A DNA stretch of 64,000 nucleotides from Nemophila menziesii (Eukaryota; Streptophyta; Magnoliopsida; Boraginales; Hydrophyllaceae), in the NCBI GenBank assembly GCA_029959085.1, contig JARWIR010000005.1:5582501-5646500 (forward strand), in the 5' to 3' direction. A model generated the notes under the pieces. The model was not told the DNA's origin. It worked only from the letters and a program-made list of their open reading frames with translations, and ran no database searches. Position 1 is the stretch's first letter. Every line of letters starts with the position of its first letter. A program made the position numbers and the translations under genes. Below are positions 57,455 to 64,000 of the stretch, in pieces.

Positions 57455-57900
57455 AAATGATAGACATAAATATTGATTTTCCTCGTCCAAAAATAATTTT
57501 TTTTAATATTTTTAGAATTAATTATGACGATTTTAAAAAAAAAAATCCCAAACGCACGTGTGATGGAATTAATAGTAGGTGGTTGTGGTGGTAGCGTTGG
57601 TAGTTGAAATTTTTTAGGTGGTGACGGTAGTGGAAGGTTAGGATGGGAGTGGGGGCGGAAGTGATGGGGGTGGTGAGATGGCGGGGGTGGTGGTGAGATG
57701 GTGGGGGTGGTGGGGTGGTGTGGGTGGTGGCGGGGTGGTAGTGGTGGTGGGGGTGGAGGTGGTGAGGGGTCGGGGTGGTGGCGGGGTGGTAGTGGTGGTG
57801 GGGTGGAGGTGGTGAGGGGTCGGGGTGGGTATGAGGGGTGGGGGTATGGGTGGTGGTGGTGTCGTGGTGGTGGTGCCGTGGTAGTGGTGGTTTCTAATTA
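57455..57900 (+). repeat. G-rich GGTGGT low-complexity tract and element arm
   Basis: About 57460-57600 matches 61235-61390 (ATTAATTATGACGATTT, 'cacgtgtgatggaattaatagtaggtgg'), showing both are copies of the same element end. It is followed by about 290 bases of GGTGG/GGGGTGG repeats to 57892. Open frames here are low-complexity artefacts. Confidence 0.7.
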
Positions 57901-58279
57901 ACGGTTCTTATTATTTAATAGTAAAAATTTAGGTGGACTTTCACATAAATGATAATGTTTAATTTAAATGAGAATAAATATTTGGTCAAAGTCAACAACT
58001 ATAATAACGGTATTTTTTGTAAACTTTGAAACTAAAATATTGTTTAATCTAAATAAAAAGTTAGTAAGTCATTTTAATTTAAATGACAATTAATCTAAAA
58101 GTCAAAGAACGATATAAAAATATCCTATTATCTAAATCTGCAATTTTATATAGAAATATTTTAATTAAAAAATTTAAGGAGATCTAAAAATATTTTGCAA
58201 AAATAATAATATTTTGTGATTTCTTTTTAAATTTTAGATTATTATTTTTAAAGAAAGTATTTCTTATGATATAATAAGC

Positions 58280-58562
58280 GGATTTGGATCCTCTCCTAAC
58301 TACCTTCTATACTAACTATCCTAGCAACCAATCATAATTAAGAAAATTATATTTTATTATATTTATCTATAATTAATTTTTTCATTCCTAAAATACTACA
58401 TAATTTACATCTATTATAAAACTCCTATTATAATCTTTTAATTGATTTACTAACCTTTTATAATATATTTTCAAATCTTATTGTTTATAATCTTAATAGC
58501 AATGATATAATTGGTTGTTAGGATAGTTAGTATAGAAGCTAGTTAGGAGAGGATCCAAATCC
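58280..58562 (+). mobile_element. 283-bp MITE (copy A)
   Basis: TIRs GGATTTGGATCCTCTCCTAA and its inverse. By eye it is identical, base for base, to the reverse complement of 58719-59001. On its right it abuts CAATGACGTGGCG, the interior of a different MITE. Confidence 0.95.
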
Positions 58563-58693
58563 CAATGACGTGGCGTGAATTGGTTGGTTACAAACCGTTA
58601 ATGTATTTATTTTCTTGATTTGATTAAAGGTTTGTAACCAACCAATTCACGCCACGTCATTGGGTGGTATTTGGGTGGTATATATCATTACTC
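58563..58693 (+). mobile_element. Foldback MITE, family GAGTAATGATATATACCACCC (copy 2, displaced body)
   Basis: Carries the central palindrome (ACGTGGCGTGAATTGGTTGG facing its inverse) and one terminus (GGGTGGTATATATCATTACTC). The other terminus is missing here; it is found inverted at 59002-59041, beyond MITE copy A'. See the inversion finding. Confidence 0.9.
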
Positions 58694-58718
58694 AAAATAA
58701 AATTATCGTAATAATTAT

Positions 58719-59001
58719 GGATTTGGATCCTCTCCTAACTAGCTTCTATACTAACTATCCTAACAACCAATTATATCATTGCTATTAAGATTATAAACAA
58801 TAAGATTTGAAAATATATTATAAAAGGTTAGTAAATCAATTAAAAGATTATAATAGGAGTTTTATAATAGATGTAAATTATGTAGTATTTTAGGAATGAA
58901 AAAATTAATTATAGATAAATATAATAAAATATAATTTTCTTAATTATGATTGGTTGCTAGGATAGTTAGTATAGAAGGTAGTTAGGAGAGGATCCAAATC
59001 C
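58719..59001 (-). mobile_element. 283-bp MITE (copy A', inverted)
   Basis: Exact inverse of 58280-58562 as far as I can read. The sequence to its right, ACGTCATTG (59002-59010), is the inverse of the CAATGACGT to the right of copy A, i.e. the two halves of one 9-bp TSD now separated. Confidence 0.95.
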
Positions 59002-59041
59002 ACGTCATTGGGTGGTATTTGGGTGGTATATATCATTACGC
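59002..59041 (+). mobile_element. Detached terminus of foldback MITE copy 2
   Basis: ACGTCATTG plus GGTGGTATTTGGGTGGTATA and TATCATTACGC duplicates the terminus at 58654-58693. TTTTATTTT follows (59042-59050), the inverse of AAAATAAAA at 58694-58702, which fits the 9-bp TSD of this MITE. Confidence 0.88.
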
Positions 59042-60419
59042 TTTTATTTTTCTCTCTATTTCTAAATGGTTGTCACTTATACTAAAAGTAATTGTTCCTA
59101 AAATGTTGTTATTTTAAAAAATCAAGACATTTGCTTTTCTTTATAGGGGCAATGCCCAATTAATTACACAGAGAGTGTAAAAATTCTCTATTAGTTACAA
59201 CTTCAACTTAATTCCTACATAAGCACAAAAAAATAGGAGATTACAAAAATACACATAGACAATTAATTAATTACTCTAATTATAATATTTTTTTTTTGTT
59301 TTTTCAAATATATTTGTCAATGTTTCTTTTTTGTATATATTACTGAATAATCATAACAATGTTCGAAAAAAAATATAAGTTCATAGTAAATATTGCAAGA
59401 AAGTATTTTATGAAACTGGAGTTTAAAGAACGATATAAGAACATCACACTATTCAAATCCGCAACTTTAGATGCAAAATTTTTAATTAACACTTCTTAGG
59501 AGACCAAGAATAATTTGCAAAAATGATAATATTTTGTGATTCCTCTTTAATCTTTAGATTATTATTTTTATATTTTTCTAAGTATATTCTTATGATATAA
59601 TAAGCATGGTATAATGATATAATAAGCATGATATAATAATTATTAAATATATTCTTATGATACAATAAGTATCGTATAATAATTATTAAGTATATTCTTA
59701 TATGATATAATTTATTTCATCCAATACTCTTCAAGAGTAACTCGATGTACGGGAACACGATTTAAATTTAAAAAATAATAAAAATTATAAAGAAAAAATT
59801 AAATTGTAATTTGTTACCTTAATTCAAAAATGTTATCTGAAAGATTTTACATAACACACTTTTAAGGAAAGAAATAATAAAAGACAAATGACATAATAAT
59901 AAAATAATAAAAGATATAAAAAAAGTAAAACAATGGATGAAAAAAGTAATATATCACATGATAAAAGTCAAATAACACATGGTAGAATCAACTAATGATT
60001 CTCATATAATAAAAAACAATTATAAATGATAAATAAAAAATTAAAATTACATATGAAAAAAATTAAAATGACACATGCAAAAAGTCAAATAACATATGAC
60101 AGAGTCAACTGTTGATTCTCCTTTTATATATCATATGGATTATATAAATTACAATTTTTTTAGAAAAGAAATAATAAAAGACACATGACATAATAAGAAA
60201 AATAATAAAAAATAAATATAAAAAAGTAAAATAATACATGACAAAGGTCAATTAACACATAGTAGTGTCAACTATAGATTCTCTTTTTGTGTGTTATATA
60301 AATTATAATTTGTTTAGGAAAGAAATAATAAAACACACATAATATAATAAGAAAAATAAAAAAAATAAAAAAAGTAAAATGATATATGAAAAAATAAAAT
60401 GACACATAATAAAAGTCAA
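59042..60419. repeat. AT-rich degenerate tandem repeat region
   Basis: From about 59865 a unit containing 'aagaaataataaaagacacatgacataata', 'aaaagtcaaataacacatg' and 'gagtcaactgttgattctcc' recurs at irregular 120-160 bp spacing (landmarks near 59985, 60103, 60264, then 60605 after a MITE insertion; a diverged copy near 61735). A separate 'attcttatgatataataag' short repeat lies at 59580-59715. No gene. Confidence 0.65.
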
Positions 60420-60599
60420 GAGTAATGATATATACCACCCAAAATCATACCACCTCTAACTATACCACCTATGACGTGGCGTGAATTTGTTGACTATAAA
60501 TCGTTAATCTATTTATTTTTTTAATCTGATTAACGATTTATTACCAACCAATTCGCGCTACGTCATGGGTGGTAATTGGATGATATGATTTTGGGTATG
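60420..60599. mobile_element. Foldback MITE, family GAGTAATGATATATACCACCC (copy 3)
   Basis: Left terminus GAGTAATGATATATACCACC, central palindrome ACGTGGCGTGAATTTGTTG facing CAACCAATTCGCGCTACGT, and a decayed right end (GATATGATTTTGGGTATG). It interrupts a unit of the surrounding tandem repeat (..aaaagtcaa / agagtcaatt..). Confidence 0.85.
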
Positions 60600-60837
60600 A
60601 AAGAGTCAATTATTGATTTTTCTTTTATATATTATATAGATTATAATTTTGTATGAATAAAATAATAAAGAACATGAGCCAATAATCAAAAAATACATAT
60701 AAAAAAAACGGTTAATAAAAAGATACCTACAGTAAGACTCTTTATAAAAAACAGGCTCAACTCAAAGTACCCTTACAAATAGTAATTAAAAAAAGAAAAA
60801 AGAAAATAGAAATAAAAACAAAACAAAAACTAAAAAC

Positions 60838-61440
60838 ACGCGCACGTCCATGTTTTTTTTTTTTTTAAATCGTCATAACTAATTCTAAAAAGATAAAAAA
60901 ATAAAAAAATTATATATTTGGATAAAATAAATTAATACTTACGTCTATAATTTTTTTGGAATTTTTTGAATTCTTTTTTTTTGAATTTTTTTCACAGGCG
61001 TGGAATTTCATGTTTTGTACAGTGAATTTCATGTTTTGGACAGTGAATTTCATGTTTTAAATATGAAAATCCGAATCTGCCAAAAAAATCACTATTTTAA
61101 ACAGTGAATTTCATGTTTTAAACAGTGAATTTCATGTTTTGAACAATGAATTTTCATGTTTTAAACATGGAAATCCGTGTCAGCGAAAAAAATTGAAAAA
61201 AACAAAAAAAATCAAAAAATCAAAAAAACCATAAACGTAAATATTAATTTACTTTATTAAAAATTGTAAATTTTTTTATTTTTCTGATTTTTTTTGAATT
61301 AGTTTTGAGGATTTAAAAAAAAATTAACGGACACGCGTGTGTGATGAAATTAGTAGTAGGTGGTGGTTGTGGTGATGGTTGTGGTGGCTGTAGTGGTCGT
61401 TAAATACATGGTACTGGTGGTAGTGATACTCTATTATTTG
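60838..61440. mobile_element. Inverted-repeat element with 22-bp internal repeats
   Basis: The arm 60838-60960 (ACGCGCACGTCCATG, poly-T, AAATCGTCATAACTAATTC...AATTAATACTTACGTC) is roughly inverse to 61225-61350 (ACGTAAATATTAATTTAC...GAATTAGTTTTGAGGATTT...GACACGCGTGTG). The centre (61001-61175) holds about six units of ACAGTGAATTTCATGTTTT. The right flank continues into a GGTGGT-rich tract, as in the related arm at 57455. Confidence 0.7.
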
Positions 61441-61759
61441 TTTAATATTTTAAAATAAATATTATATGAAAAGTAAAATAATACATTTAGTAATAAGAAT
61501 TGTAAAAATATAAAAATATAAAGAGGATATTTTCTATAAATAATATTTATATTAGGTATTTTTTTATTAATTGAATCTTTAAAAACTTAATTTAATAATT
61601 AGATACTTTCATTAAGATATTTTTAACAAATATTTAAAATAAAATAATAAAAAATAATAATAAAAGATATAAAAATAAAATAACATATGTAAAAAATAAA
61701 ATAACGCATGTCAAAACTTAAATAATCATCGGTAGATTTTAACTATTGATCCCTTCTTA

Positions 61760-62060
61760 TTTTTCTTATATATATGGATATTATATATACCACCTACACC
61801 ATTACCATATTACAATTGCATCTTATATAGCAGACAAAAGCCATAACCCTCTTTCTAACCTCACGTAAAACCCTCAAATCAGTCAAAACCTCCGACTCTC
61901 TCTCATCACTTTTTATCCTGAGACAATGAGAAATCATATCGAGAATGCTGAGTCTAAGTCTTATATTGGAGGTAAGAGATTACCAGAAGAGAGCTTACTT
62001 AGTATCTTTCCTAACATAACGCTATTTCTGCAGAATCTCGCATAGAGGAAGCTATGTGAA
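61760..62060 (+). other. Gene-5'-end-like sequence next to a copia insertion
   Basis: Past a TATATATA stretch comes C/T-rich UTR-like sequence ('cataaccctctttctaacctc'), then ATG at 61926 with a 16-codon frame (MRNHIENAESKSYIGG) that meets GGAG/GTAAGAG, a good splice donor, at about 61970. The copia LTR begins about 130 bases later. It could be the first exon of a gene interrupted by the retroelement, or an old LTR; no homology is recognised. Confidence 0.25.
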
Positions 62061-62099
62061 GAATATATATATGTGGGTATATATATATATTATGTGAAG

Positions 62100-62677
62100 T
62101 GTTATGTTCTAATAGGCTGATTACTTATTGACGTGGCACATACGTGGCTTAATCTCGTGCGCTTGATCTTATTACCATCCAATGGCTCTCATTCGCTCGT
62201 GGTGTTTGTCTCTTATATAAGGGAATATGGGTTGACCGAAGTCATAACCCTTACTCTCTCAACTTCCGCGTTCTCTCTCGCCTCTCTCATACACTAACCC
62301 TAGTTTTGTAGAAGATCAACCTCAGATTCTTCTTGTAATCGATTAGATAGCTTCTTGATAGTAATATCTCGTGTAAATTGTGATAATCATCTTGATTAAT
62401 CACTAGATAGCCTTATTCATTAGATTAGGGTTCGAGAGTTAGATTAGAAGTGGTATTCATTCGATTGTGTGGTTTGTATTGTAAGGTGAACTGAAATATT
62501 GTATCTCTTGTGATTTCTAGTAGCCGAGCACCTCTCATCGGAGCTCAACGTGGATGTAGGTCTGATTTGGACTGAACCACGATAAAATCTGTGTTCTTAT
62601 TTTCTCGCTTCAATTTCTTGTGTTTGTGATTATTGAGTGGTGTGATTTGAAGATAATCTTGATAGAAAATTACAACA
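62100..62677 (+). mobile_element. 5' LTR of a Ty1/copia retrotransposon
   Basis: Starts TGTTATG and ends ACAACA, an imperfect inverse (TG...CA). A TATA box TTATATAA is at about 62213-62220, and the R/U5 side has the C/T-rich 'cttactctctcaacttccgcg'. The primer-binding site follows after one base. The 3' LTR and TSD lie beyond the window. Confidence 0.82.
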
Positions 62678-62678
62678 G

Positions 62679-62690
62679 TGGTATCAGAGC
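62679..62690 (+). other. Primer-binding site for initiator tRNA-Met
   Basis: TGGTATCAGAGC is the standard copia PBS, complementary to the 3' end of plant initiator tRNA-Met, one base after the LTR. Confidence 0.95.
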
Positions 62691-62817
62691 TTGTGTATTA
62701 ATCTTGGGCTATCAGATTAAGGTTTCAAATCGGTGTTCTTGGAAAAATTAGGGTTTCGCCTAATTTCATCTCGTGGGTTTTATTTCGATTTCTCTTCGTT
62801 CTTGTTTCAATCATACG

Positions 62818-64000
62818 ATGACTACCTCTACACGTATCGATATGTCCGTGTTCGATGGTAAGATGGATTTCGGTGTTTGGCAGAAAAAGATGAGGGTTAT
62901 ACTCTCTCATCATAAAGTGGGAAGTGCTCTTATTGAGGACATTAAAGAGTGGCGTGAAGGAGAACTTGACAAAGAAGCACAAATCAAAGAAGAAGCATAT
63001 AATATCCTCTTCTTGAATCTTTCTGACTCTGTCATTCGACAAGTTGATGGTGCTGATACAGCTCTTGAGCTGTGGGGTAAACTCGAAACTCTCTATGCTT
63101 CTAAATCTGTCCCTAATCTTGCTTTCTTGAAAGGTTCTCTGTTTAATTATAAAATGGATGTTTCTAAGTCTATTGATGAGAATTTAGATGAATATACTAA
63201 GATGTCCCTTGTTCTGAAAGGAACCACTATGGCCTTAGATGACACTAGTAAATGTATGATTCTTTTGAATGCTATACCTGAATCTTTTCAAGTTGTGAAA
63301 GATGTGTTTCAATATGCTAGTACTGTCCCTACTTATGATCAAGTTGTTACTGCACTTAAGACCCGAGAAAATGAATTAAAGTCCCTTAAAAGAACTGGTA
63401 TTAACATGTATGTTAACCCTAGAACAGATACTACTCAATCACTTGACTTAGCTAAGAATAAGAAAGGTAAGAAAACCACTAGTTCTAAGAATAAAGAAAC
63501 TAGGAAGTGTTTTCATTGTGGGAAAGCTGGACATTTAAAGAAAAATTGCTATAAGTTGAAAAACAAGTTGAACAATAACGAATCTAATATTGCTAGTATG
63601 CCTAAGACTACTGATGATGTATTTGAAGTCCTGAATGTGAGCAATTTGTCTGAGCATGCTAGTTGGATTCTTGATTTTGGTTGTACTTTTCACATGTGTC
63701 CCATACTTGAACTATTTCATGACTTGTCTTATGTGAACAATGAAACTGTATATATGGGCAATAACAACACTTGTGAGGTTAAAGGTATTGGGAAGATTAA
63801 ATTGAGAATGGGTTCTGGGAAATGTATTGAATTGACTAATGTTAGATATATTCCTGATTTGAAAAGAAATTTAATTTCTTTGGGTGCTTTAGATGATCTT
63901 GGTTGTGTTTCCAATGTTTCTAAAGGTGTTATTCATGTTTATAAGAATGGTAAATTGCTTTTATCTGGTGTTAAACATGCTGGTCTATATGTTCTTGATG
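62818..64000 (+). CDS. Ty1/copia gag-pol, 5' part (gag, zinc knuckle, protease), open at the window end
   Basis: 394 codons from ATG 62818 without a stop to the window edge. Gag begins MTTSTRIDMSVFDGKMDFGV and WQKKM (the UBN2-type copia gag), with LWGKLETLYASKSVPNLAFL at ~86-105. The CCHC zinc knuckle CFHCGKAGHLKKNC is at 231-244, and the protease region begins WILDFGCTFHMCP (~283-295). Copia proteases normally have DSG or DTG at the active site; here it is DFG (D286-F287-G288), likely inactivating unless a reading error. The pre-integrase region then starts (VRYIPDLKRNLISLGALDDL). The frame is otherwise intact, so the element is probably young. Integrase, RT and RNase H would lie beyond the window. 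Confidence 0.92.
   Translation, partial: MTTSTRIDMSVFDGKMDFGVWQKKMRVILSHHKVGSALIEDIKEWREGELDKEAQIKEEAYNILFLNLSDSVIRQVDGADTALELWGKLETLYASKSVPNLAFLKGSLFNYKMDVSKSIDENLDEYTKMSLVLKGTTMALDDTSKCMILLNAIPESFQVVKDVFQYASTVPTYDQVVTALKTRENELKSLKRTGINMYVNPRTDTTQSLDLAKNKKGKKTTSSKNKETRKCFHCGKAGHLKKNCYKLKNKLNNNESNIASMPKTTDDVFEVLNVSNLSEHASWILDFGCTFHMCPILELFHDLSYVNNETVYMGNNNTCEVKGIGKIKLRMGSGKCIELTNVRYIPDLKRNLISLGALDDLGCVSNVSKGVIHVYKNGKLLLSGVKHAGLYVLD

Noticed and set aside
57698..57901. Gly/Trp-rich protein frame
   Set aside because: Translation of GGTGGT repeats; the same tract shape occurs at 61.36 kb and 0-0.2 kb in repeat elements.
62725..63042. Minus-strand frame opposite copia gag
   Set aside because: Antisense shadow of a clearly coding gag frame.

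Overview
The window is nuclear DNA from a flowering plant, most likely a eudicot with a repeat-rich genome. It is AT-rich. It has plant-type split genes, tRNA-derived SINEs, LINE, Ty3/gypsy and Ty1/copia relics, and many small TIR elements with readable target-site duplications (TSDs). The species cannot be named from the sequence; an asterid/Asteraceae origin is only a guess. No CRISPR, rRNA, free-standing tRNA gene or organellar insert was seen.

Five host genes can be supported. (1) A five-exon cinnamoyl-CoA-reductase-like SDR gene on + (6594-11482), whose 3.5-kb first intron hosts a hAT element and a MITE. (2) A small Cys-rich/Lys-rich protein gene of unknown function on + (23128-23646), with a likely 5'-UTR intron. 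(3) CDC45, the replicative helicase factor, on - (25647-27416), with an uninterrupted coding exon, a 5'-UTR intron and E2F-like sites upstream. (4, 5) Two PWWP-domain paralogues on - (34463-35947 and 43263-44135), made by a direct segmental duplication; the second has lost the AT-hook and KYLSPPF region. A broken C-terminal fragment of a 26S proteasome RPT2-like gene lies at about 54.69-54.83 kb.

The rest is mobile DNA. The left end holds a Mutator-like element with a perfect 9-bp TSD (1825-3426) and the end of a relative in opposite orientation (1-453). LINE remnants occur at 15.0-16.1, 19.3-20.1, 32.1-34.0, 45.15-50.3 and 51.2-51.7 kb; the 5-kb one splits the promoter of the second PWWP gene. 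Other elements are a gypsy gag/protease relic (40.8-41.8 kb), four SINE copies of one family, several hAT and Mutator-type MITEs, and long degenerate tandem repeats (55.7-57.5 and 59.8-61.2 kb). The right edge carries the LTR, primer-binding site and open gag-protease frame of a Ty1/copia element that runs off the window.

Two observations stand out. At 58.28-59.05 kb two apparently identical 283-bp MITEs in inverted orientation flank 156 bp. Flipping that segment on paper restores a second MITE with a perfect 9-bp TSD and restores the TSD of the MITE inserted in it, which indicates a MITE-mediated inversion. Second, CDC45 and both PWWP genes appear to share a homologous 5' leader: exon end, GTACT splice donor, intron repeats with a TGCAATTAA core, and acceptor just before the ATG. 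The same intron repeat also lies next to the RPT2 fragment. This suggests a mobile or shuffled promoter/leader-intron module.
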